Positions 24,440 to 35,279 of a DNA stretch of 64,000 bases are shown piece after piece. The stretch is from assembly GCA_023374045.1 (NCBI GenBank), contig CM041776.1, positions 277,163,039-277,227,038 of the forward strand. The letters are read 5' to 3'. Source of the stretch: Limonium bicolor. Taxonomy: Eukaryota > Streptophyta > Magnoliopsida > Caryophyllales > Plumbaginaceae. The position numbers and the translations under genes were made by a program. Each line of letters opens with the position of its first letter. The stretch's first letter is position 1. The notes under the pieces are model-generated. The model was not told the DNA's origin, made no database searches, and saw nothing but the letters and a program-made list of their open reading frames with translations.

Positions 24440-24889
24440 CTTGATTTAATCTAGTCCCTAAGCCCCGGTTAATTCACCTGTTTTATTACAATAATCTGTT
24501 AATCTACTAAAATAATTAAATAATAAAATTCAAAAAAAAACTGTTAATCCAATTTCGGACATATAACCTCGGACATCTGATTTGGACATCGGACTTCTGA
24601 CTTCTGATCTGACTTGGACATCTAATTTTGGACATCGGACTTCTGACATTTGTTAATATTATTGTTATTTATTTCTGTCATTTCGTTCCATTGTCATTTC
24701 GTTCCCTTGTCATTTCGTTCCATTGTCTCTAACTACTAACTTTAAATTTCTGTCATTTCGTTCCATTGTCATTTCGTTCCCTTGTCATTTCGTTCCATTG
24801 TATACTAACTACTAACTTTAAATTTCTGTCTACAAATTCCTAACACTTTTATTATTCTAACGTATAACCAGTTCTTTTCTCTGTTTTGA

Positions 24890-26718
24890 GTGGTGTATGC
24901 CTTTCACCAGGTCACAGAGCCTCCCAGAGAATATTCACACGGTTGGTTACATCCCAGAAATCGAGAGAACCTTTCTGCGCAATCTCAGGCAGAGACGAAC
25001 TCAACAAAATACCACACAGTGATAGATTCTGACCCGGAAGCTAACATGGCAGCTACACCAGCAACGGTTCGAAATATCAACAGGCCGTCTAACCAAGGAC
25101 AACAGCCTGCTATCGTCCTTCCTCACCTCAGCCCATCCGAATACGAGAGTGGCAAAAGCTGAAGCCATATCATCAGATTCGATGTGTGAAGGAGTTGGGC
25201 ATGTTTGATGGCACCAGTCCAGACGAAGCCCTGTTACATGTTACAAAATTCTTACAACATGCCAATAGCCTTACTGCAACCGACGCAGTACTTCAATATG
25301 CAAGATTGTCATTATTCCCACACAGCCTGACGGGAAACGCGAGCAAGTGGTATCATAGCTTAACACCGAGTACCATTGTTACCTGGGACGACATGGCCAC
25401 CAAGTTCTATGACAAATTCCTACCTCCGAGCCGAACTTTGGAGATGATTGCTGAAATTTATAATTTTAAGCAACCAGGGTCGGAGAATATTTGTGAAACT
25501 TGGGACCGTTTCAAAGGTCTACTACTCACTTGTCCTCACCACGGTCTGACGAAGGAACAATATCACAATTGTTACAAGGGCTTGATCGGTCCGTGCAGAA
25601 CAATGGTGTTATCTTCGTTAGGGGCTGACGTTCTGAAAAAGCCGGGAGCACAATTTCTGAACAGCATGGAGTCTCTCTGTGAGGAAATTAGAGACTGGGC
25701 CTCCGGTGGATCAAGGAGCGGTACTCCAGGATTATATCATGTTGGGGAGAGTGATAACAAATTCGACCAGCTCATGAGAAGCCATGAGCAACTCATGGAA
25801 AGCAATGCTCAGCAAGCAACAAAAGTGAGCACTCTACAGAAAGTGGTCGAACAGATGGCTATGAATTCCTTCCCTCAGCAAGCTAAGTCATGATTTCCCG
25901 ACCACCTACTACCCCTCCAGGCTATGCTCCTCAATCTCAACGTCACCAACAATTTCTTGTACGCAATGTTGCGGGCCTCATGATATGATCAATGCCCCCA
26001 ACTACAAGAAATGAAAGCAGCGGAGGAAGCAAACTACATCACCAACAATTCAGGATACAGACAACCATGGCAACGTAACATGCAATCCAACCTTAGCTAC
26101 TCAAACACCGGAAATATCCAAAACCCACATACCCTACAAACATCCCAAAATTACAGACCTCAGTCCAATTTCCAAGGAGGCCCAAGGCAATATCAACAAC
26201 AGCCTTATGGCAATGAAGCTTCATCGAGCCGACCAGCTCCACCTCCTTCGAATCCTGAGTCTGATATGTCTCAGATGCAGGAGATGTTTAAGGCGATGAT
26301 GGGTAAATCACGAGATACGCAAGAAGAGGTCGCAGCTCTGCGCAAAGACCAAAAAGCCTTGCAATCTCAAATCCAACAGCTACTCACTCAACAAAGACCA
26401 CCTGGTCAATTCCCTTCACAGACAAATCCCAATCCGAAGGAACAAGCAAATTCAGTCCTTATAGACGATGGCACATCACAATCAACAAACTTGTGTGCAG
26501 TCTCTTTAAGGAGTGGAAGGGAACTTGCCACCAGCAAAGGAAAAGAAAAAGAAAATCTTGAAGATTCCTATATCAATGTTGATGAAACCACCAACCAACT
26601 TTACCTCCCTCAGAAATTCAAATTCCTACTCCTGTTACTCCACCTCCATCTCGAATTACCATCGACATCCCAACCTCCACTCATAAAAACAGTGAACTCC
26701 CGTTCCCAAACAGAATGA
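24890..26718 (+). pseudogene. gag of Athila-like element (broken)
   Basis: Encodes the nucleocapsid precursor that packages element RNA. The N-terminal part (24890-25162) is proline-rich and ends in a frame break near 25145. The core (25186-25893) has the retrotransposon gag pattern: MFDGTSPDEALLHVTKFLQH, then SKWYHSLTPSTIVTWDDMATKF and FLPPSRTLEMI. A further break near 25893-26000 destroys the zinc-knuckle region, which is readable in the homologous element at 59.1 kb. A Gln-rich tail (26011-26600) contains coiled-coil-like QMQEMFKAMMG and ALQSQIQQLLTQ segments. The breaks appear to be one-base changes. Confidence 0.88.
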
Positions 26719-26959
26719 AAAAGAAACATCTTGATGAGCAGTTCTCCAAGTTCTTGAGCATTTTCAAGAAGCTGACCCTCGACATACCTCTGATCGATGC
26801 TTTGCAAGAGATGCCTAATTATGCAAAATTCCTCAAGGATCTCTTGACGAAGAAGAAAAAGAAACCTGGAAAAGAGACAGTGCACCTGACAGAGGAGTTC
26901 TGCAGCCCTTCTTCGAGCACTCCCTCCTAAACAAACAGATCCGGGAAATCCCGTGATCC

Positions 26960-27719
26960 CGTGCTTTATAGGTGGGGTGGATTGTGGAAGTGGTCTATGC
27001 GACCTAGGAGCCAGCATTAATATCATGCCATACGCCACCTTCTGAAAGTTAAAGGAGGAGAAATGCAACCGGTTCCTTTTAAACTCCAACTAGCAGACAG
27101 ATCAGAGATCAAGCCCATGGGCATAGTCCGAGATTTGGTAGTTGGAGTGTCTCGCTTCATCTTTCCAGCTGATTTCGTCATTCTAGAAATGGATGACGAT
27201 GTCGAGGTTCCCCTGATTCTAGGTCGACCGTTTCTAAGTACCGCCAAAGCTATCATTGACGTCCACGACGGGAAAATCACTCTTCGGTACGAAGATGAGA
27301 CGATTGAATTCGACATGCAGAAAATGATGAAGAAAAGCTCAAACTTTTCTCCTCATGCTAAGACGGTGGGATTCACAGATGACGAGGAGGAGGAAGGCGA
27401 TTTTGCTACAGAGGACACGTATTTTCCATCTTCCATCCAGGAAGCTGAAACTGAACCCCTAGAGCAAGTATTACTTACTTCTCTAGAAGAAAAGATGGAG
27501 GATCCAGAAGTTAACGCCATGCTGGCGTACGTAGAAAAAGGAAGGGCTGGTTATCAATCGTTCCGGCCACCAATCGAAGAACTCGACAGAAAACCTCAAA
27601 AATCAATTCCATCAGTAGAACAACCACCAGAGCTCGAGCTTAAGGAAATACCCTCTAACCTCAAGTATGCTTTCCTAGCTGAAAATGACCATTGCCTGTC
27701 ATTATTTCCTCTTCTCTGA
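26960..27719 (+). pseudogene. Aspartic protease domain of pol
   Basis: The retropepsin that cleaves the polyprotein. The active site reads CDLGASINIMPY near 27000, where DLGA replaces the usual D-S/T-G-A, as is common in Athila. A stop (TGA) directly follows in the TTCTGAAAG at 27041. The second half, 27063 onward, shows the hydrophobic strand FVILEMDD and the flap-end motif PLILGRPFLSTAKAIIDV. An acidic linker (DEEEEGDF) then leads to reverse transcriptase. Confidence 0.87.
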
Positions 27720-28673
27720 ATTCCGGAGAGGAAACGAAGCTACTTGAGGTATTGAAGAAGCACAAGACAGCAATCGGGTGGACTATCGCTGATATCAAAG
27801 GAATTGATCCCTCCTATTGCACGCACCATATTTACATGGAGGAAAACTTCAAACCTATCCGACAACCTCAACGCCGGCTAAACCCTAACCTCAAGGAGGT
27901 AGTTCGAAAGGAGGTTCTGAAACTCCTTGACGCAGACATCATCTATCCAATTTCTGACAGTCCATGGGTCAGTCCTGTTCAAGTTGTCCCTAAGAAGGGG
28001 GGCATCGAAGCTGTTATTAATGAAAAGGGAGAGACTATCCCTCAAAGAAAGATCACAGGATGGCGCATGTGTATTGATTATCGGCGTTTGAACTTGGCCA
28101 CCAGGAAGGATCATTTCCTCTCCCCTTCATCGACCAGATGTTGGAACGACTTGCAGGGCAAGAGTACTACTGTTTTCTAGATGGGTTCTCGGGTTATTTT
28201 CAAATACCAATCGCACCTGAGGACCAGGACAAGACAACCTTCACTTGTCCTTACGGTACCTTTGCATACGACGAATGCCTTTCGGTCTATGCAACGCCCC
28301 TGCTACCTTCCAGAGATGTATGCAAGCAATATTTGCTGACTTCATCGAGCAGAGCATAGAAGTCTTCATGGACGATTTCTCAGTCTATGGCTCTAGTTTC
28401 GACAAATGCTTGGCACAACTAGATTTGATCCTGAGACGGTGTGAGGATACGAATCTCGTCTTAAACTGGGAGAAGTGTCATTTTATGGTCAAGGACGGGA
28501 TCGTCCTTGGACATAAAATATCAGCAAAAGGGATAGAGGTGGATAAAGCCAAGGTAGAGGTTATTGAGAAGTTACCAGCACCAACTACAGTTCGAGATAT
28601 ACGAGCATTTCTAGGGCATGCAGGATTTTATCGGCGGTTTATTCAGGACTTCTCCAAAATCAGCAAACCTTGA
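27720..28673 (+). pseudogene. Reverse transcriptase domain of pol
   Basis: RNA-templated DNA synthesis. RT signatures in order: CTHHIYMEE and PIRQPQRRLNPNL, VSPVQVVPKKGG, GWRMCIDYRRLN, YYCFLDGFSGYFQI (first catalytic Asp), FGLCNAPATFQRCM, and FMDDFSVYG (the catalytic D-D pair) near 28370. Frame breaks lie near 28115 and 28265, and a stop near 28672. Each is a one-base or single-codon defect in conserved sequence, so the copy cannot make an active enzyme as read. Confidence 0.9.
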
Positions 28674-29135
28674 CCGACCTGCTACAGAAAGATGCCCCGT
28701 TTCATTTTGATGAGAAATGTTCAGCTGCATTCCAAACAATAACACAAAATTGGTGACAGCACCTGTGGTCATACCACCTGATTGGTCTCTTCCTTTTGAG
28801 ATCATGTGTGACGCAAGTGACTATGCCGTGGGGGCAGCTCTGTGCCAAAAGAAAGAGAAAATCTTGAGAGTGATCGCCTATGCTAGCAGAACACTGAACG
28901 ACGCAGAAAAACTATACGACCACCGAAAAAGAACTTTTGGCTATAGTTTTCTCCCTCGATAAGTTCAGATCTTACTTATGGGGAAGCAAGTCATCGTGCA
29001 TACAGACCACTCCGCTCTCAAATACTTATTCACGAAACAAGAAGCCAAGCCTCGCCTTTGCGCTGGATTCTTCTACTTCAAGAGTTTGACATCGAAGTCA
29101 AAGATAAGAGCGGGAAACTGAATGTCGTCGCCGAC
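28674..29135 (+). pseudogene. RNase H domain of pol
   Basis: Degrades RNA in the RNA-DNA hybrid. FEIMCDASDYAVGAALCQ contains the first catalytic Asp; YASRTLNDAEKLYD follows. Breaks near 28920 and 29050 interrupt the C-terminal part, which continues with the conserved 'TDHSALKYL' segment in another frame (about 28990-29030) and FDIEVKDKSGKLNVVADHLS. Confidence 0.87.
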
Positions 29136-30634
29136 CATCTCTCTAGGTTGGTGACTCCTACGGATAGTGTGCCCATCAACGAATTCTTCCCCGACGAGAC
29201 TGTCTTCTCCATCACCAAAGTACAGGAGCCATGGTACGCAGACCTGGCCAATTATTTAGTCTCAGGAACAGTACCCTACGATTTTTCCTACTCCCAGAAG
29301 AAGAAATTTCTTTCTGACTCGAGGCATTATTTCTGGGAGGACCCGTACTTGTTCCGAGTTAGTGCTGATGGGTTGATTCGACGATGTCTCCCGGAAGAAG
29401 AGGTTTCGAGCGTCATTCACTTTTGTCATTCTCGGGAAGCCGGAGGTCACCATGGACCCACGAGGACCGCTGCTAAGATCCTGGCCTCAGGTTTTTATTG
29501 GCCAACCCTTCATAAAGATGTGTACCAATTCTGCAGACAATGTGATAATTGTCAGAAAATGGGTAAAACATCCAGGAGACATGAGATGCCGCAACAAGGG
29601 ATACTAGAAGTAGAGCTCTTTGATTGTTGGGGCATAGATTTCATGGGACCGTTCCCTTCCTCGCAGGGCCACGAATATGTTCTAGTGGCAGTTGATTATG
29701 TGTCAAAGTGGGTGAAGCTATACCTGTGTCATCATGCCGATGCAAAGACAGTAACCAGGTTCCTCAAAAAGCACATCTTTACCCGTTTCGGCGTGCCAAG
29801 AGTTATTATCAGTGATGGGGGATCTCACTTCTGCAACCGTTTATTCGAAGCACTTATGGTTAAGTACGGGGTACGTCACAAGGTAGCTTTACCTTATCAC
29901 CCCCAGACAAACGGCAAGCAGAAGTTTCCAACCGAGAGTTAAAATGGATCCTTCAGAAGACGGTTAACTCATCGAGAAAGGATTGGGCACTTAAACTGGA
30001 TGATGCGCTTTGGGCTTACCGTACTGCATTCAAGACTCCCATCGGGATGTCTCCTTTTAAGCTTGTTTATGGGAAATCATGTCATCTGCCAGTCGAGCTG
30101 GAACATAAGGCGTATTGGGCACTCAAGGCCCTAAACTTCGATTTAGAAGCCGCAGGAGAAAAGCGGAAGTTTCAACTCTCTGAACTCGAGGAGTTAAGAG
30201 ATCAGGCATACCAAAGTGCGACGATATACAAGGACCGCACCAAGAAACTTCATGACCAGATGATCCACAAACGCGACTTTCAGGTTGGCGACGGAGTGCT
30301 GCTTTATAATTCCAGATTGAGACTATTTCCTGGAAAACTCAAGTCTCACTGGACTGGCCCATTCCAAGTTGTTGGAACCACTCCTTTTGGTGTTTACGAA
30401 CTCCAGAATCAAAAAGGAGAAAACTTCAAGGTCAATGGATCACGTTTAAAAAGGTATGTCGGGATTCTTGAAAATAATGGTGCTATGCTCGAAATTTCTT
30501 TCATACAGGAATACGAGGAAACTTCCACCCCAAAGGAACAACAGACAACACCTCTACATCATAAATTTACAAAAGTGTACAAACTTCCTAACACCAGCAG
30601 TTCAGATACTTCGCCCTCAACCTTCTCCAACTAA
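29136..30634 (+). pseudogene. Integrase domain of pol
   Basis: Inserts element DNA into the genome. The zinc-binding H-x-H...C-x2-C region is HFCHSREAGGHHG...CRQCDNCQ. The catalytic core has GIDFMGPFPSS (first Asp), VIISDGGSHF (second Asp) and the YHPQTNG segment. A one-base break near 29925 sits at the third catalytic residue region. The frame resumes at about 30047 with the Athila-type [16 protein letters not shown]. The C-terminal GPY/F-like module reads [13 protein letters not shown]. The frame ends at 30634. Confidence 0.9.
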
Positions 30635-31711
30635 ACTTGGTCAAATACGTCTAGCTAGAGACGTTAAACCCGGGCAGCTCGGTGGGAGGCAACCCACTAT
30701 CTATCTTTTATCTTTCCTTTAATTTATGTTGTTTTCCTTTTTGTACTATATTTCCCTTTTATTTTATAATAAAATGCAGGCTTCACTTGAGTTCTTCTCG
30801 CTGTGTAGAATATTCTTTACAGGTTAATTCATGACATTCCACAGCAACACTCAAGTGTGGGGGAGCTCTACACACTCTACGAAATCTGGGGAGTACACTC
30901 TTTCCTTTACTTTGCTTGCCCTATTAATTTTATTTCATCTACGCAATGAGGGCATTGCTTAGCTTAAGTGTGGGGGAAGAGCCTTTTCAGGTCATCTAAA
31001 TGCTTAAAATTGTTAAGTCTCTCTGCTTATCTTCTGCTTACCTCGCATTTGTTCAATTGAATTATGTACCTGCTAATGTAGGTTGTTCTCTTTAAAAACT
31101 AATACTATTATGAATTGTAGGATAAAGGGTACAAATTTTTAAAATTTTACATTTGATTACTTTTGAGGAGCATTTTATATGCGGTGTGACCAAATAATCT
31201 GCAAATTGGTTGGATTTTATTGCTCAGGGTTTCTTTCTGTCTTCTCTCTTAGGGATTGCTAAGGGGTATTTCTCTGTTAAAAAAAGAAGAAGTATACAAA
31301 ATAAGGGACTTTCGAGACACCATTGGTAACCAACAAAAGAGAGTTGAGTGTTCTTAAATACAAAGGCGTGATGCCTATATTTCTCATCTCTTATGCAAAA
31401 GTGAAGCAAATGCATAAATCTTTTTTCCTTTTATTTTCTCCTCAATGCCCATTCTTGAGAGAAGTTGGCCATGGTAAAAGTTCTCGGAGTCACCAAAAAA
31501 AGAAACATTGAAGTACCTTAGATCATACCCCGAAACTCTATATTTTGTTTTCACCTGAGCACCCTGCGCCACCAGCAGATATTTTTCACACTCCTCAAGT
31601 TTTAAAGATCATAAACTATGACTTTGTTCCTACCTTCATAAATATTTGTTAGTATTGAGCATTTCCTACTTGCTTAGGTACATGATTTTACTTGAGGACA
31701 AGCAAAAAGAT
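30635..31711 (+). other. Non-coding 3' region of the Athila-like element
   Basis: Between the integrase stop and the polypurine tract there is no meaningful frame, so the env-like gene of some Athila members is absent. Two 'caagtgtgggggagc' and 'taagtgtgggggaag' phrases at 30852 and 30964 resemble the polypurine tract at 31712. Confidence 0.75.
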
Positions 31712-31724
31712 AAGTGTGGGGGTG
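31712..31724 (+). other. Polypurine tract
   Basis: AAGTGTGGGGGTG abuts the 3' LTR and is the expected plus-strand primer site. Confidence 0.75.
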
Positions 31725-33481
31725 TGATAAGTGTCTAAATGAGCATGTTATTTAGGTGGTATTCATGTATAATATTAGCACTTTCTTGCTCATTTCTCCA
31801 CTTCGGTTAGTTTTCCTCTAGTTTATGTTTTATTGTTTATCTCACAAAATTATTGGGTTAACATGAGGAAAACCAAGCCGGGAGTGAAGTAGCGAAGAGA
31901 CGAACGCATAGACGCAAACGGCTCAGAAAACAGAGTACAAACGAAGAATGTAGAGCCAAAGGAAAATGGGCCACGTCAAGATTGCAACGCCTACTAAGTG
32001 GCGGACCTCCTCACCACGCTAGCCCATTAACGGGCGGTCTCCTCACGAACAACCGCCTGGCGGACTACTCCATCACAACCGCCCCCCTGTCCGCCACTTA
32101 ACTCGCGGACACCACATGCTCAACCCCCAATAGGGAGGCGGACGCCTCACTCTGTCCGCCACTTATCAGGCGGACACCACTAACCTGACCGCTAGCGGAC
32201 GCTTCAGTCTTGTCCGCCCCGTTACCACGCGGACACCACTACCAGTACCGCCACTTATCAGGCGGACACACACACCAAACCGCGAGGCGGTCTTCGACGC
32301 GGTCAGACTAAAATGGACGCCGGACTAGTTTTCTTCGTCGCGCAGTCGTCTTCTTCACCTTATCTATATACTACCGACCACTGCCTACCTTAAATCGCTC
32401 CCGCATTTCGCCACTGTCCCTGCAATAAATGAATGAAGCAATCAATGCTTCAATCAATGAAGCACTCAAGTGGGCAATCAACTGCAAATATCTACGGAAG
32501 ACTACTCTTCATTTTCTTCTATAAATACCCACTCCCTACAGCCTTATACGAGTGCACGGAGAAAACCAGAAAATCACTCACACTCACCTCATCTCATTCT
32601 ATTACAGTAATTCGCTCTCGTATTTCATTCACTCCATTAATTCTAATTCACCATTTCACTTATAATAACCTGCGTACATGTTTCACTCTTCGACCTCTCC
32701 ATTTCTCATTCACTAATCACGTCTCCGTGCTGTTATTACGCCAACTCTGTCAGATTTATTACCAGTTAATATGTCTGGCTAAGGAGGATTTGCTCCGGGC
32801 AAGGTTTTTAATTATGGTTTGTTAAGCTGTGTAATATATTTCTACCGGTCTAAATAATTTCAGTTTGTTACGATTAAAGTTTTGTTTCTCCCTTTTTAAT
32901 AAATTTCATCGGTTTATTAAAAAGCCTTACTAAGTCTGTTTTTAATTTCATCGGTTAGAAACAGACGGGTTAATTAAGCCGTAAAACTGTAAGAACTTAT
33001 TTTCATCGTTTAAGTAATACATGTTGCAAGAATAAGCCTCATACTCCTCTGCCGTTTACAGGCTTTTGCTCGAGTTTTCATCGGACCTTGCATTACAGGT
33101 AAACGAGTTCTTAGAGTTTTCATCGGACCTTAAGAAAATTATAGGAATCTTGCCAAACTACTTTATTAAACCGTAGAGTTAGCACAATTAATTAAATCAT
33201 ATTAACCTAAACCCGGAGTTCCATTTAATTCATCTGCACTCAGTAATTTAATCTGCTCTTTTAATTCTCTAAAAACAAGTCAATTAACTTCCCCCTTTTG
33301 TGACAAGCTTAGGAACTACTTTAGCTCGCTATAAGTCCCACGGTTTGACCCCGGCCGCTTCTGTCTTCTACACTACTACGACCGGGTTTTAATTTGCAGC
33401 CCGACGGATATTTTGAGTATTAATTTCTTTCTTTTAATAACTACACCTCTTCTAAATCACTCACGATAAATCCATTCTGCA
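31725..33481 (+). repeat. 3' LTR, 1757 bp
   Basis: TGATAAGTG...TTCTGCA, colinear with 22648-24418. The differences are dominated by single-base insertions and deletions, not substitutions. It is followed by CACAT. Confidence 0.93.
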
Positions 33482-35279
33482 CACATGGCATTATTTTATG
33501 TCTTTGTTTTTGATTATTTGATTTCATAATTGACCACAAAAGTCTCTCAATTTAGACTAGCCTTACGGCTGATTGGCAAGAAGATAATGGAGCTTAGTTT
33601 GACAATTTGAAGGAAGAAGACAAGGAGTAAGATAGGTACGTATTTCTTTTGATTTTCTAAGATGACTCGCATGCTATAATTGTCTTCTTTTCCCTTGTAA
33701 AATCGGCTAAATGGACTGAATGGAGTACTTGATTTTTGCTTGATTTAATAAGGCATTTACACCTCCTTGACTAGTTGAAATCGGCCACCATGTGCCATAA
33801 GAGACAAGTTGATTTTGTTTGTTTTGAACAAGGGATAATGCTAGTTAGGTACATGTTCCCTTTGATTAGTTTAGTAGCAAATCATACTCCCCTTTTTCCT
33901 GATTCCAATCGGCAACCACATGCCAATGGAACAACTTGCTTCCTTTGTTTATTGCCTAGTACAAAAGTATGACTAGATTTGTATTTTAATCCCATTATCT
34001 TAATATAAGCTAGTCTTCATTGTTTTCTTGCAGGGGGAATCGGCTATCACACGGTTAGTAAAGCTGACTAGTCATATGAGCACATTATCACGTGTTCATG
34101 CTAAGGTGAGTCACCATTCCATAAGTCAATTTTCAACTAAAAACTAGCCAAAAATCACCTAAAATGGCGCCTACATTGTGGACCAATTGGGATTGATTTT
34201 TGATTTGATTTTTGTCAAAATATATTGTACTAAGACCATACTAATATGTGTAATAGGTTCCAGCTTTTAATTGGTACATTTATACTATGGTAAAAGGTGA
34301 AAGTTTTAAGGTAAAAATGCTGATTTTAGGTACCTTTTTGAGCCAAAAATCGCCCCCACTTGTACTATGAGTTTAGTACTGGAATTAATTTATTTAGATG
34401 GTCAATTTATCCCCTTTTAATTTTATCAACTCGTGGCTCCTCAAAAACTTCAAGGCAGTTGCGTAGAACGCGTTTTTGTGACACCCGAAGGTGCGTTTTT
34501 GTGCTTTAAGAATTTTCTAGAAAATAATTAGTCGCTATGAGTTCCAAGTGTTTATTGACATTGTTTATAGTCAATAATAATATGTTAAGGTGTTACATTG
34601 AACTATATGGGGTTATAACAACTTGTAACTCAATTTCCGGGCTAACGGGACACTCCCGGGGCAAAAAGGAGCGTTAAGAAATTCGTCCGAGTACTTTGTT
34701 TATTTTTGAGAAAGTAGCTCGATAACCCTCCTTGGAATAATGAATATTGATGATAGGAACTCTTAGAATGATTTATATTGGAGTTTGTGCCACTTCGGTA
34801 CCTCTTCGGGGCACCCCCGGGGGTTTATGGGGCCCTCATCGGGAACCCCCAAGCACTTTGTCTTTAACTGAGAATTTAGCTTGAGAACTTCATCCTAAAT
34901 GTTCATTAAAGTGTTATTGTGCATTTAAAATGGAGCGTAATGCTTTACTCTATTTAATAAAGTATTTCCGGGACTTTCGGGCCTTAAGGGGCCATTTAGG
35001 GAAACTCCCGGGCATATTGTATTTTTACTCAGTTCTAACTTGTTTTAAAGGTCTTGTGTTTTAAAGGTCATAAAATGATCCTTAATTAACCTCATATGGG
35101 TTTTATAGCCTACATAACTTGTTTAGCTTAAGGTCGGGCCTTAACGCACGTTTTTGACCTTAAGGAGTTTAGGTGCGTTTTTAACGCCTGAGTGCTTATA
35201 TACTCTCTTAGGGTTTAATAATCCCCTCAATGATATATATTTATCATTATTTAATTATTTAAAGGTTAGGGGTATTTCA

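Larger units (their letters stand above)
22648..33481 (+). mobile_element. Athila-like Ty3/gypsy retrotransposon, 10.8 kb
   Basis: A complete element by structure: 5' LTR 22648-24418, tRNA-Asp primer-binding site at 24422, gag and pol in the order protease, reverse transcriptase, RNase H, integrase, polypurine tract at 31712, 3' LTR 31725-33481 and a CACAT target-site duplication. Protease before RT before integrase, the DLGA protease site, the tRNA-Asp primer and the integrase C-terminal pattern [16 protein letters not shown] point to the Athila lineage. The two LTRs are almost identical, so the insertion is young, yet gag and pol carry about ten single-base frame breaks. No env-like frame is found in the 1.1 kb between pol and the 3' LTR. 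Confidence 0.93.
19129..35279. mobile_element. Large LTR-like insertion (probable solo LTR, ~5.3 kb without the nested element)
   Basis: The element starts TGTAACACCCCTAA and ends TTAGGGGTATTTCA, so it has TG...CA ends with a 14 bp imperfect inverted terminus, as in several plant Ty3/gypsy LTRs. It is flanked by the 5 bp direct repeat CCTAG (19124-19128 and 35280-35284). Excluding the nested Athila-like element and its duplicated TSD, it consists of 19129-22647 and 33487-35279, about 5.31 kb. I see no coding region, no internal direct repeat of the terminus and no primer-binding site, so a very long solo LTR is the best reading; a non-autonomous element is the alternative. 20.55-22.1 kb is made of repeating 'cctttataaattaccaaataacc'-like AT phrases. 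34.6-35.05 kb has CCCGGG-rich blocks recurring every 170-200 bp. Confidence 0.65.

Noticed and set aside
30635..31724. env-like gene in the Athila element
   Set aside because: No frame above about 60 codons and no membrane-protein pattern between integrase and the 3' LTR.
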